NCBI GenBank assembly: GCA_910588365.1
Contig: CAJUQS010000087.1
Location: 1 to 64,000 of the forward strand
Length of the DNA stretch: 64,000 nucleotides
Direction of reading: 5' to 3'
DNA from: an uncultured Oscillospiraceae bacterium
GTDB taxonomy: Bacteria; Bacillota; Clostridia; Oscillospirales; Oscillospiraceae
Shown here: positions 15,424-23,595 of the stretch, one piece after another
Layout of the letters: the number at the start of each line of letters is the position of its first letter
Position numbering within the stretch: position 1 is the first letter of the stretch
Notes under the pieces: model-generated
What the model was told of the DNA's origin: nothing
Databases searched by the model: none
The model's input: only the letters and a program-made list of their open reading frames with translations
Position numbers and translations under genes: made by a program

Positions 15424-17100
15424 TCAAATCCCCTTCCTGTAGGCCTCCGCCTCGTCCAGCAGCTCCTCCGCACCCGCCAGCATGGCCGCCGTCAGGTGCT
15501 CGCCGCCGGTGAGCCGGGCCAGCTCCCGCTTCCGCTGCTCCCGGTCCAGCCGGAGCACCCGGGTGAAGGTCCGGCCGTCCCGCTCCCCCTTCTCCACAGA
15601 GAAGTGGGTGTCCGCCATGGCCGCCAGCTGGGGCAGGTGGGTGACGCACAGGACCTGCTTGCGGCGGCTGACCTGGGCCAGCTTGGCCGCCACCTTCTGG
15701 GCCGCCCGGCCGCTGACGCCGGTGTCCACCTCGTCAAAGACCAGGGTGCCGATGGTCTCGTTCTCTGCCAGCACATTTTTCAGCGCCAGCATAATCCGGG
15801 CCAGCTCGCCGCCGGAGGCCACCTTGTTGATGGGCCGCAGCTCCTCCCCCACGTTGGCGCTCATGAGGAAACGGACCACGTCCACGCCCGAAGCGTCCGG
15901 CTCCTTCTCCCCGAAGCAGATGGCGAAGCGGACCCTGGGCATGTCCAGCTGGCGCAGCTCGTCCTGGATGCGCAGCTCCAGCTCCTTGGCCGCGGCCTTC
16001 CGGGCGCCCGAGAGGAGCCCCGCGGCCTTGATCACCTGCTTACGCTCCTTCTCCAGCTCCTTCTCCAGCCGGGCCGCCGTGTCGGCGGCAAAGGTGATCT
16101 GATCCAGCTCCTTCCGGCACTGCTCCAGGTACTCCAGCATGTCCTCCACCGTGGGGCCGTACTTCTTCTTCAGGCGGTAGAGCAAATCCGCCCGGCTCTC
16201 CAGATCGTCCAGCTCCCGGGGGCTGAACTCAAAGGACTCCTCCAGATCCCGCAGCGTCTCCGCCACGTCGTAGGCCTCGGAGTACAGGCCCTCCAGCCGC
16301 TCCTGGAGCTGGGCGAACTGCCCGTCCAGGCCCCTGGCGCCCGCCAGGGCCCCGCCGGCCTCCTGGAGGGCGGACACCGCGCCGCCCCCCTCGTCCCCGC
16401 CGCTCAGGTTCCACAGCGCCCCCTGAATGGCGGACATGAACTTCTCGCTGTTGCGCAGCAGGTTCCGCCGCTGGAGGAGGGCCTCCTCCTCCCCGGGCTT
16501 CAGCTCCGCCCGCTCCAGCTCGTCAATCTGAAAGTTGAGGCTGTCCAGCCGCCGCTCCTTCTCCGCCTCGTCCATCTGCAGGCTCTTGAGCTTCCGCCGG
16601 GTGGCCTCCATGGCCTCGAAGCAGGCGGCGTAGGTCTCCAGATAGCCCTCCACCCGGCCGTAGCTGTCCAGATACGCGCCGTGCTGCTCCTCGTCCAGGA
16701 GCTGCTGGCCGTCGTGCTGGCCGTGGATATTCAGAAGGCTGTTCCCGATCCGCCGCAGCTGTGCCACCGTCACGGGCCTGCCGCTGATGCGGCAGGCGTT
16801 CTTTCCGTCCGCGTAGATCTCCCGCTGGAGCAGCAGCTCCCCCTCCTCCGGGGCGAGGCCGCACTCCGAGAGCGCCGCCAGGGGCGGCACCCCGGTGAAC
16901 ACGGCGCTGACAAACGCCTTGTTCGCCCCCGTGCGGATGAGATCCCGGCTGGTCCGCTGGCCCAGCACCGCCCCCATGGCGTCGATCACAATGCTCTTGC
17001 CGGCGCCGGTCTCGCCGGTGAGGGCGTTGAAGCCCCCGTCGAAGGTGATGTCCGCCTCCTCGATGACGGCGATATTCTCAATGTGGAGCAGCTGAAGCAT
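15424..17100 (-). CDS. recN: DNA repair protein RecN
   Basis: This 558-residue SMC-like ATPase acts early in double-strand break repair, helping align or tether broken ends for RecA. Walker A is GETGAGKS near residue 30. Two long coiled-coil stretches (about 155-230 and 290-370) flank the central region. The ABC-type signature is in VASGGELARIMLALK, followed by Walker B LVFDEVDTGVSG and the switch His in THLPQLAA. The length is usual for the family. ATG 17100 follows AGGAGGAGGG. The order nadK-argR-recN is the classic Firmicutes arrangement. Confidence 0.96.
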   Translation of the reverse strand: MLQLLHIENIAVIEEADITFDGGFNALTGETGAGKSIVIDAMGAVLGQRTSRDLIRTGANKAFVSAVFTGVPPLAALSECGLAPEEGELLLQREIYADGKNACRISGRPVTVAQLRRIGNSLLNIHGQHDGQQLLDEEQHGAYLDSYGRVEGYLETYAACFEAMEATRRKLKSLQMDEAEKERRLDSLNFQIDELERAELKPGEEEALLQRRNLLRNSEKFMSAIQGALWNLSGGDEGGGAVSALQEAGGALAGARGLDGQFAQLQERLEGLYSEAYDVAETLRDLEESFEFSPRELDDLESRADLLYRLKKKYGPTVEDMLEYLEQCRKELDQITFAADTAARLEKELEKERKQVIKAAGLLSGARKAAAKELELRIQDELRQLDMPRVRFAICFGEKEPDASGVDVVRFLMSANVGEELRPINKVASGGELARIMLALKNVLAENETIGTLVFDEVDTGVSGRAAQKVAAKLAQVSRRKQVLCVTHLPQLAAMADTHFSVEKGERDGRTFTRVLRLDREQRKRELARLTGGEHLTAAMLAGAEELLDEAEAYRKGI

Positions 17101-17161
17101 GGTGGTCCCTCCTCCTTTTCCCTGTACGGCGCGCTCCGTGATGGTCCCGGCTGGGGGAGCG

Positions 17162-17614
17162 TCACTTCAGCATCTCGTGAATCTCCTCGCACAGCACCCT
17201 GGCGGAGTCGGTGTCCCGCATCACCAGCAGCGCCGTGTCGTCGCCGGCCAGGCTGCCCACCACGCCGGGAATGCTCATCCCGTCCAGGGCGGCGCCGGCG
17301 GCGTTGGCCAGCCCCGGCATGGTCTTGATGACCACGATGTTCTGGGCAAAGTCAATGCTGACAATGCTCTCCCGGAAGATGGTGCGCAGCTTGTCCGCCA
17401 CGTTCAGGCGGTTGCGCTGGCTGGAGACGGTATAGCGGTACCGCCCCTGGCCCACCGGCTCCTTGATCAGATGCAGCTGCTTGATATCCCGGGAGATCGT
17501 GGCCTGGGTACAGCGGATCCCCTGCTCCTGCAGCCGCTGCTGGAGCTGCTCCTGGGTGTCAATGGGCTCCCGCTCAATGATCTCTAAAATTTTGCTCTGG
17601 CGATCATCTTTCAT
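17162..17614 (-). CDS. argR: Arginine repressor
   Basis: This 150-residue ArgR/AhrC regulator binds ARG boxes as a hexamer when arginine is bound. It controls arginine synthesis and catabolism genes. The N-terminal winged helix (1-75) contains the TQATISRDIKQLHLIK recognition region. The C-terminal domain has the trimer and arginine-binding loop in GVVGSLAGDDTALLV. ATG 17614 follows AGGAGGGATC. It overlaps nadK by 11 bases and is followed by recN, as in many Firmicutes. No arginine genes are present in the window. Confidence 0.96.
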   Translation of the reverse strand: MKDDRQSKILEIIEREPIDTQEQLQQRLQEQGIRCTQATISRDIKQLHLIKEPVGQGRYRYTVSSQRNRLNVADKLRTIFRESIVSIDFAQNIVVIKTMPGLANAAGAALDGMSIPGVVGSLAGDDTALLVMRDTDSARVLCEEIHEMLK

Positions 17615-18476
17615 GGCCGATCCCTCCTGTCATTTTGGTTCGCAGAATCTCGTAAATACTCTTGTCCGTCAGCCGCAGCAGCTCCGTCTCGTACCGGGAG
17701 CGGCAGATGCGGACCTTGTCCCCCTGCCGCAGGGCGAACGCCTTTCCCCCGTCCACCGAGAGGTAGACCTGCTTCCGGTTCAGCTCCGCCGGGGTCACCG
17801 TCACCGTCCCCGCCGCGGAGAGCACGAAGGACTTGGAGAACACCGAGTGGGCACAGATGGGGCTGATGACAAAGTTCTGGGCCGTGGGCTCCACAATGGG
17901 CCCCCCCGCGGACAGGGAGTACCCCGTGGAGCCGGTGGGGGTGGCCACCACCACGCCGTCCCCGGCGAAGATGCCCAGCTGGTCCTCCCCGGTGGAGATC
18001 TGGAGGCGGACCACCCGGGCCATGGCGCCCTTGGTGATCACCGCGTCGTTGAGGGCCCCGCCGGTGTACACCGTCCGGCCCTCCCGCAGCACCGCCACAT
18101 CCAGCATCATCCGCTTTTCCCGGCGGTACTGGCCGCTGGCCAGCTTCTTCAGCAGCTCCAGCTCCCCCAGCTCCAGATCCGACATGAAGCCCAAACTCCC
18201 CAGGTTCACCCCCAGCACCGGAAGCCCCCGCATGGAGGCCGCCCGGGCCAGGTGGAGGATGGTCCCGTCCCCGCCGAAGGCCACGACCAGATCGCTGGAT
18301 CGCATCTCCTGCTGGAGGGGGCGGCAGGGCACGCCATAGTTCCCCTCGCTCTCCGGCTTGAAGGGCAGGCAGAACACGGTGCTCAGCCCCACGCCGCGCA
18401 GAATTTCGTCCGCCCGCTTGGCGGCGGCCAGCCCCTTGTCCCGGTAGGGATTGGGGCACAGGATTACTTTTTTCAA
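17604..18476 (-). CDS. nadK: NAD kinase
   Basis: This ~290-residue enzyme phosphorylates NAD to NADP. It shows the invariant GGDGTILHLAR motif and the second conserved region GSTGYSLSAGGP with the later PICAHS block. The chosen start is TTG at 18476: AAGGAG ends about eight bases before it, and translation then begins MKKVILCPNP, matching the family. A GTG three codons upstream lies directly on the Shine-Dalgarno site and is less likely. It overlaps or abuts tlyA upstream and overlaps argR downstream by 11 bases, so tlyA-nadK-argR is one translationally coupled unit. Confidence 0.94.
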   Translation of the reverse strand: MKKVILCPNPYRDKGLAAAKRADEILRGVGLSTVFCLPFKPESEGNYGVPCRPLQQEMRSSDLVVAFGGDGTILHLARAASMRGLPVLGVNLGSLGFMSDLELGELELLKKLASGQYRREKRMMLDVAVLREGRTVYTGGALNDAVITKGAMARVVRLQISTGEDQLGIFAGDGVVVATPTGSTGYSLSAGGPIVEPTAQNFVISPICAHSVFSKSFVLSAAGTVTVTPAELNRKQVYLSVDGGKAFALRQGDKVRICRSRYETELLRLTDKSIYEILRTKMTGGIGHER

Positions 18477-18481
18477 TCCGG

Positions 18482-19285
18482 TCACTCCTTCAGCGCCTCG
18501 TGGGACTGCTCCACCAGCGCCCGTATATCAAAGCTCCGCTCAGCCGGCGGCCCCTTCTCCAGCCAGCCCAGGTACTCGATGTTCCCCTCCGGCCCGCGGA
18601 CCGGGGAGAAACTCAGCTCCAGAACCGAGAACCCGCTCTCCCGGGCGTGCTCCAGAAAGCGCTCCAGCACCTCCTGGTGGACCGCCGGGTCCCGGACCAC
18701 GCCCTTCTTGCCCACCTTCTCCCGGCCGGCCTCGAACTGGGGCTTCACCAGGGCGACCGCCTGGCCCCCCTCCCGCAGTACGCCGGCAATGGCCGGCAGA
18801 ATCAGGCGCAGGGAGATGAAGCTCACATCCACGCTGGAGAAGTCCGGCTCCTCCGGCACCTGCTCGCGGGTCAGGCCGCGGGCGTTGGTGCGCTCCAGGC
18901 ACACCACCCGCCCGTCGCTGCGCAGGCTCCAGGCCAGCTGGCCGTAGCCAACGTCTATGGCGTAGACCTTGGCGGCCCCGTTTTGCAGCATACAGTCCGT
19001 GAAGCCCCCGGTGGAGGCCCCCACGTCCATGCAGATCTTCCCCCGCAAGTCAATGGGCCAGATCTCCAGGGCCTTCTCCAGCTTGAGCCCGCCCCGGCTG
19101 ACATAGCGCAGGGTGCTGCCCCGGATCTCCACCGCGGCGTCCTCCGCCACCGGCGTCCCGGGCTTGTCCGCGCGCTGTCCGTTTATAAACACCAGACCGC
19201 TCATGATGGTGGCCTGGGCCTTCTGCCGGCTCTCCTGGAGGCCACGCTCCACCAGGAGCACGTCCAATCGCATTTTCTTACTCAT
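18482..19285 (-). CDS. tlyA: TlyA family rRNA methyltransferase
   Basis: This 267-residue protein has an N-terminal S4 RNA-binding domain (RLDVLLVERGLQESRQKAQ..., about 4-65) and a Rossmann methyltransferase domain with the SAM-binding MDVGASTGGFTDCML near residue 88 and VDVSFISL near 150. TlyA enzymes 2'-O-methylate 16S and/or 23S rRNA; older annotations call them hemolysin A. ATG 19285 follows GAGGTG. The location between dxs and nadK is the canonical Firmicutes one, although here three unrelated genes separate it from dxs. Confidence 0.93.
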   Translation of the reverse strand: MSKKMRLDVLLVERGLQESRQKAQATIMSGLVFINGQRADKPGTPVAEDAAVEIRGSTLRYVSRGGLKLEKALEIWPIDLRGKICMDVGASTGGFTDCMLQNGAAKVYAIDVGYGQLAWSLRSDGRVVCLERTNARGLTREQVPEEPDFSSVDVSFISLRLILPAIAGVLREGGQAVALVKPQFEAGREKVGKKGVVRDPAVHQEVLERFLEHARESGFSVLELSFSPVRGPEGNIEYLGWLEKGPPAERSFDIRALVEQSHEALKE

Positions 19286-19307
19286 AGGCACCTCGGTATA
19301 GGCATAC

Positions 19308-19366
19308 ATACTTTTTCTTGAAAGAAAAAGTATCAAAAAGAACTTTTAGGACAAAACGGTGTTTTG
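19308..19366. repeat. Two-stem intergenic element (copy A2)
   Basis: Stem 2 is ATACTTTTTCTT (19308-19319) with AAGAAAAAGTAT (19322-19333); stem 1 is CAAAAC (19352-19357) with GTTTTG (19361-19366). Stem 1 encodes part of the acetyltransferase C-terminus (residues QNTVLS) and precedes its stop codon. Orientation is opposite to A3 on the other side of that gene. Confidence 0.75.
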
Positions 19367-19996
19367 CCCGATATGTTTTATTTCCTCATCGAAATTCTGG
19401 TAGAAGGCGGCGATGTGCAGGCCGTCCACCAAAGCGTGGTTGCACAGGATGGACACCGGCAGCAGGACCCTGCCCCCCTGGGGGAAGTATTTCCCGAAGG
19501 TGATCCGGGGATTGCTGTCCGCCGGACTGGGCACCGGCTGGACCAGGGCCGTATAGCTGAGCCAGGGCAAGGACGAGACAAAAAATTTGTCCAGGACCTC
19601 CTCCGGGTCCTCCTTAATGCTGGCCCGGCGTTTGGCCGCCTCCTGGGCCTCCCTCCCCGCCGCCAGATAGCCGCCAAACTCCGGCTCATTCTCCAGCGTG
19701 CAGTAGCAGAAGGTCCCGTCCTCCAGCGCCACCGTATGGGAGGCCCGGCACTGGTCAAATTCGATGATGCCGCCGTCCACAATCCGCTGGCGCAGCTCCG
19801 GCACGGCGTTGGCCGAGCGGACCGCGCACCAGCATACGGCGAGGAAAAACGGCAGCCTCTCCGCCTTAACCCTGCCCAGCAGCTCCGTGATGTCAACATT
19901 GGCCGTAGTCCCCACATAGGGGTAGGCCATGGAGCTGAAATAGGCGAAGTGGTCCCGCCTCTTGTAGGATTCCATCTCAACGGTCTTGTATCCCAT
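19346..19996 (-). CDS. Chloramphenicol O-acetyltransferase-like protein
   Basis: This 216-residue protein of the type A chloramphenicol acetyltransferase fold transfers acetyl from acetyl-CoA to a hydroxyl. The catalytic His is in NHALVDGLH (His187, Asp191), equivalent to HHxxxDGxH of CAT. Other CAT cues are the N-terminal KRRDHFAYF, the SHTVALEDGTF block and KYFPQGGRVLLPVSI. The length matches the family (about 215). GGGAGG precedes ATG 19996. It sits in the dxs-tlyA interval between two inverted two-stem repeats, which suggests later acquisition. True chloramphenicol activity is plausible but not shown; many such proteins are uncharacterised acetyltransferases. Confidence 0.85.
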   Translation of the reverse strand: MGYKTVEMESYKRRDHFAYFSSMAYPYVGTTANVDITELLGRVKAERLPFFLAVCWCAVRSANAVPELRQRIVDGGIIEFDQCRASHTVALEDGTFCYCTLENEPEFGGYLAAGREAQEAAKRRASIKEDPEEVLDKFFVSSLPWLSYTALVQPVPSPADSNPRITFGKYFPQGGRVLLPVSILCNHALVDGLHIAAFYQNFDEEIKHIGQNTVLS

Positions 19997-20011
19997 ATTT
20001 TCCTCCCAAAA

Positions 20012-20081
20012 GCAAAGCGTAAGCTTTGCGCAAAAGGTTTTTCTTTTTGATACTTTTTCTTTGTTCACAAAGAAAAAGTAT
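20012..20081. repeat. Two-stem intergenic element (copy A3)
   Basis: Stem 1 is GCAAAGC (20012-20018) with GCTTTGC (20023-20029); compared with copy A1, both arms changed together. Stem 2 is a perfect 14-bp ATACTTTTTCTTTG (20050-20063) with 20068-20081. It lies between the nucleoside phosphorylase and acetyltransferase genes. Confidence 0.8.
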
Positions 20082-20087
20082 GTATGC

Positions 20088-20849
20088 CTAGATCTCCGCC
20101 GCCAGCTCCAGTGCCAGCTGGGCGATCTTGTCCTTCTCCGTCAGATCGTGCTCGCTGCCCAGGCCCCGCCGGTCCCAGGCCCCGCCGTCCAGGCTGTCCG
20201 CCCCGTGGAAGAACTGGAACACGTCCTTCCCCCGGAACCGGGCCAAGGCCGCTACCGCTGCGCACTCCATATCCACACAGATGCACCCCTGATCCCGCCG
20301 CCGGGCCGCTTTCTCCGCCGTCTCCCGGTAGAACGCGTCGGTGGTCCACACCCTGCCCTCCACGCAGGAGCAGCCGTGGCGGGCCAGAATCCGGCCGAAC
20401 TCCTCCCGGTACTTGGGGTTCACCTCGATCACGTCCCCCGGCGGCGCGTAGTGGAAGCTGGTCCCCTCGTCCCGCAGGGCGGAGGTGGGGACGATGATGC
20501 CGCAGTTGGCGATGTCCTTGTCCAGCACCCCGCAGGACCCGAACAGCACCACCTTCTCCACGCCGAAGAAAAACAGGTCTTCCAGCCCCCCCACGCAGAA
20601 CGGCGCGCCGACGCAGGCCGGAAAGAGGGCGAGCTCCCGGCCCCGGTACGCCGCCCGGTAGATGGGCATCTCCATCGCGGCGCAGCTGACCTGGCCGATC
20701 TCCACCGCGCCCAGCCGCTCCACCATCCGCCGGAAGGTGTGCCGCTCAAAGCAGGACACCGCCGTCTTTGGGCAGTCCGGTATGGGCTGATAGACGTCCG
20801 ATGGGTTGATCACAGCCACCGGATTGGGATCAAATTCGTGAAGCAGCAT
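20088..20849 (-). CDS. Nucleoside phosphorylase (PNP/UDP family)
   Basis: This 253-residue cytosolic enzyme splits a nucleoside with phosphate into base and ribose-1-phosphate. It has the PNP/UDP fold motifs: LFGSCGVLDKDIANCGIIVPTSALRDEGTS for the phosphate and base site, and the nucleoside-binding VDMECAAVAALARF with the conserved Met-Glu. Which base is used cannot be told. ATG 20849 follows GGAGGGATAT. It starts shortly after the methyltransferase gene ends, so both are probably one unit inserted between dxs and tlyA. Confidence 0.88.
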   Translation of the reverse strand: MLLHEFDPNPVAVINPSDVYQPIPDCPKTAVSCFERHTFRRMVERLGAVEIGQVSCAAMEMPIYRAAYRGRELALFPACVGAPFCVGGLEDLFFFGVEKVVLFGSCGVLDKDIANCGIIVPTSALRDEGTSFHYAPPGDVIEVNPKYREEFGRILARHGCSCVEGRVWTTDAFYRETAEKAARRRDQGCICVDMECAAVAALARFRGKDVFQFFHGADSLDGGAWDRRGLGSEHDLTEKDKIAQLALELAAEI

Positions 20850-20878
20850 GGAATATCCCTCCTCTGTTTCGCAGCCAC

Positions 20879-21619
20879 CTAGCAGGTGCATTCATACAAG
20901 AGCATTTCAGGCTGATCGAGGGATACCGGCTTCTTGTCAAAGGAGGCATAGACCTGAACCTCCGTGAATCCGGCCTCTCTCAGCATCAGCTCCATCTCTC
21001 CCGGCTTATAGAGATGGGTCTGGAAATCCATTGTCTCCCGCTGGAGCAGTTCCCCGTCCCGGTACAGCTCGTAAATACCGGGTGAAAACTGGGTACGCGA
21101 TGCCGCGTCATAGGTGTGCCTTGTCTTTAAAACCAGCGTCTCCCCCGCCGCCGTCCACACGGAGGCCGTCTCCTCATAGTCCTCGCTGTCCGCACACCGG
21201 TCCGCCATGGTTTCAGCCGCAAAGACAAATTTCCCGCCCTTCTTCAGCATGGCCCGCACCTTTGCCAGAATCCGCCCGCACACCTCCAAATCGGTAAAGA
21301 GCGAGATGGATCCAGAGGAGATAAAAATATAGTCAAAGGGCTCCTCCGGCTCATAGCCGGTCATATCCGAGCGCACCACCGGCGCGCCGGGCCGCTTGCG
21401 CCGGAGCTTTTCCAGCATCTCCTCCGACAGGTCCATGCCCTGGATGTCGTATCCCCTCTCGAGAAACGGAATCAGGAATCTCCCGCTTCCGCAGAGCGGC
21501 TCCAGAATCCGCTCGCCAGCTCTGGCGTATGAGAGGTAGAAATCCAGCTCCTCCTGAGGCGCGTCCTTGTGCAGGATCTCATACAGCTCTGTACACAGAC
21601 TGCCGTAATAATTTTTCAT
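20879..21619 (-). CDS. Class I SAM-dependent methyltransferase
   Basis: This 246-residue methyltransferase has motif I ILEPLCGSGRFLIPFLERGY (about 38-57), motif II around GMDLSEEML and motif IV IFISSGSISLF. These are typical of the broad Methyltransf_25/11 families acting on small molecules. The substrate is unknown. The last third is rich in beta-strands (PGIYELYRDGELLQRETMDF), a common substrate-lid layout. ATG 21619 follows GGGAGGGC. The next gene downstream is the nucleoside phosphorylase, 29 bases away, so both may serve a nucleoside-related task; this is context only. Confidence 0.87.
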   Translation of the reverse strand: MKNYYGSLCTELYEILHKDAPQEELDFYLSYARAGERILEPLCGSGRFLIPFLERGYDIQGMDLSEEMLEKLRRKRPGAPVVRSDMTGYEPEEPFDYIFISSGSISLFTDLEVCGRILAKVRAMLKKGGKFVFAAETMADRCADSEDYEETASVWTAAGETLVLKTRHTYDAASRTQFSPGIYELYRDGELLQRETMDFQTHLYKPGEMELMLREAGFTEVQVYASFDKKPVSLDQPEMLLYECTC

Positions 21620-21634
21620 CCTGCCCTCCCAAAA

Positions 21635-21693
21635 GCAAAACGAAGTTTTGCGCAAAAGTTCTTTTTGATTCTTTTTCTTTCAAGAAAAAGAAT
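21635..21693. repeat. Two-stem intergenic element (copy A4)
   Basis: Stem 1 is GCAAAAC (21635-21641) with GTTTTGC (21645-21651). Stem 2 is ATTCTTTTTCTT (21668-21679) with AAGAAAAAGAAT (21682-21693). The last codons and the TGA stop of dxs lie inside stem 2. Confidence 0.8.
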
Positions 21694-23509
21694 GGACAAC
21701 CCCCTCCGCGTCCAGTCCCAGCAGCCGTCTCAGCTGGGGCACCGTGCCCTGGGGGGCGAAAGCATCCTTCAGATTCTTCAAAACCAGCGTTTCCGGCGCG
21801 ATTCCCGCCATCGCCAGCTCCGAGGCCAGCCGCTGGCCCACGGACCCGTTCTCAAAGCAGTCCTCCAGCACCAGCAGCCGCCCGGTCCGCCGCACAGACG
21901 CCAGCACGGACGCCGCGTCCAGGGGCGCGATCCGGTGGAGCTTGACGACCTCCGCCTGCACCCCCCTCTCCGCCAGCAGATCCGCCGCCTTGAGCAGCTC
22001 GTCCGTCAGCGTCCCGTAGGACACCAGCGTGGCGTCCGCCCCCTGCCGCAGCACGGACGCGTCCTCCCCGGTCCAGGCCGGGTACTGCCGTCCCTCGCCG
22101 CCCCGGGGATACCGGATCGCCACCGGGCCCTCCATGTCCAGGGCCGCGCGCAGCATGGCCCGCAGCTCGTCAAAGCAGGCAGGGCACAGCACGCTCAGGC
22201 CCGGGATCTGGCTGAGGTACCCCACGTCCTGGCATCCGTGGTGGGTGGGCCCGTCGGAGCCCACCAGCCCCGCCCGGTCCACCGCCAGCACCACATGGAG
22301 ACGCTGCAAGGCCACATCGTGTATGAGCATGTCGAACCCCCGCTGCAGGAAGCTGGAGTACACCGCCAGCACAGGGATCATCCCCTGCCTGGCCATGCCC
22401 GCCGCCATGGCCACCGCGTGGCCCTCGGCGATGCCCACGTCAAAAAACCGCTTGGGCCAGGCGGAGGAAAACTCCTGGAGCCCCGTGCCCTCGGCCATGG
22501 CGGCGGTGACGGCGCAGATGCGCCGGTCCCGGCCCGCCAGCTCCACCAGCTCGTGGCCGAACACATAGGAAAAATCCACCTTCTGCTCGCAGACAATTCC
22601 CACCGCCGGGTCAAAGGGGCTGACACCGTGACTGCGCTCGGGCTGGCTCTCGGCGGAGGCGTAGCCCTTGCCCTTGGTGGTGCGCACATGGAGCAGTACC
22701 GGGCAGTTCAGCTCCCGGGCCCAGGCCAGGGTGGTACACAATTGGTCCAGGTTGTGGCCGTCCACCGGCCCCAGGTAGGTGAAGCCCATGTCCTCGAACA
22801 TGGAGCAGGGGTAGATGGCCCGCTTCACGTTCCGCTTGATGCGGTGGTTGAAGTCATAGACCCGCTTCCCGCCGGGCAGGCGGTTCATCACCGCGTGGTA
22901 TCCCTTCTTGAACCGGTAGTACCCCGGCCTGAGCCGCAGGCGGCTGAGGTGGGTGGCCACGCCCCCCACGTTGGGGTCGATGGACATGCCGTTGTCGTTG
23001 AGGATGACCACCAGGGGCTCTCCCGAGGCCCCCGCGTCGTTGAGCCCCTCGTAGGCCAGCCCCCCGGTGAGGGCCCCGTCGCCGATGAGGGCCGCCACGG
23101 CGTAGTCCGCCCCCGCCAGGGTCCGGGCCCGGGCCATGCCCAGGGCGACGGACACGGAGTTGGAGGCGTGGCCCGCCACGAAGGCGTCGTGGACGCTCTC
23201 CTCCGGCTTCGGAAAGCCGGAGAGCCCTCCCAGCTGACGCAGGGAGCCAAAGAGCTCCCTGCGGCCGGTGAGGGCTTTGTGGACGTAGCACTGGTGGCCT
23301 ACATCGAACACCAGCCGGTCCCGGGCGGTGTCGTAGGTGCGGTGGAGCGCCACCGTCAGCTCCACCGCACCCAGGTTGGAGGCCAGGTGCCCGCCGGTGC
23401 GGGACACGCTCTCCACCAGGAAGCGGCGCAGCTCCCCGCACAGCAGCTCCAGCTCCCCGCCGTTCAGCCGCTTCACGTCCGCCGGGGATGCGATACGTTC
23501 TAAAATCAA
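21680..23509 (-). CDS. dxs: 1-deoxy-D-xylulose-5-phosphate synthase
   Basis: This 609-residue thiamine-diphosphate enzyme condenses pyruvate and glyceraldehyde-3-phosphate, the first step of the MEP isoprenoid pathway. The TPP-binding stretch GDGALTGGLAYEGLN, the catalytic Glu in GIAEGHAVAMAAG, YSSFLQRGFDM and DRAGLVGSDGPTHHG are all present, and the length is normal. The start is TTG 23509, seven bases after GAGGTG; an ATG just upstream leads directly to a stop. The final residues (HSFS) are encoded by the repeat A4. The partner gene ispA lies 8 kb away on the opposite strand although the two usually adjoin. Confidence 0.96.
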   Translation of the reverse strand: MILERIASPADVKRLNGGELELLCGELRRFLVESVSRTGGHLASNLGAVELTVALHRTYDTARDRLVFDVGHQCYVHKALTGRRELFGSLRQLGGLSGFPKPEESVHDAFVAGHASNSVSVALGMARARTLAGADYAVAALIGDGALTGGLAYEGLNDAGASGEPLVVILNDNGMSIDPNVGGVATHLSRLRLRPGYYRFKKGYHAVMNRLPGGKRVYDFNHRIKRNVKRAIYPCSMFEDMGFTYLGPVDGHNLDQLCTTLAWARELNCPVLLHVRTTKGKGYASAESQPERSHGVSPFDPAVGIVCEQKVDFSYVFGHELVELAGRDRRICAVTAAMAEGTGLQEFSSAWPKRFFDVGIAEGHAVAMAAGMARQGMIPVLAVYSSFLQRGFDMLIHDVALQRLHVVLAVDRAGLVGSDGPTHHGCQDVGYLSQIPGLSVLCPACFDELRAMLRAALDMEGPVAIRYPRGGEGRQYPAWTGEDASVLRQGADATLVSYGTLTDELLKAADLLAERGVQAEVVKLHRIAPLDAASVLASVRRTGRLLVLEDCFENGSVGQRLASELAMAGIAPETLVLKNLKDAFAPQGTVPQLRRLLGLDAEGVVHSFS

Positions 23510-23525
23510 TACATTTCACCTCTCA

Positions 23526-23584
23526 GTTCTTTTTCTTAAAAGAAAAAGAACCAAAAAGAATTCTCGGGCAAAACACTGTTTTGC
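23526..23584. repeat. Two-stem intergenic element (copy A5)
   Basis: Stem 2 is GTTCTTTTTCTT (23526-23537) with its perfect complement at 23540-23551. Stem 1 is GCAAAAC (23568-23574) with GTTTTGC (23578-23584). It lies directly upstream of the dxs ribosome site and is inverted relative to A4 at the other end of dxs. Confidence 0.8.
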
Positions 23585-23595
23585 CTGTCCGTCTG

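Noticed and set aside
14566..17328. Open frame of 920 codons on the plus strand
   Set aside because: It is antisense to the M28-like protein and RecN with the same biased composition; the minus-strand genes carry clear family motifs.
18474..18485. GTG at 18485 as the NAD kinase start
   Set aside because: AAGGAG overlaps or touches that codon; the TTG at 18476 has a proper eight-base spacing and gives the conserved N-terminus.
21569..23503. 644-codon plus-strand frame over dxs
   Set aside because: Shadow of dxs; His/Gly/Arg-rich translation without recognisable domains.
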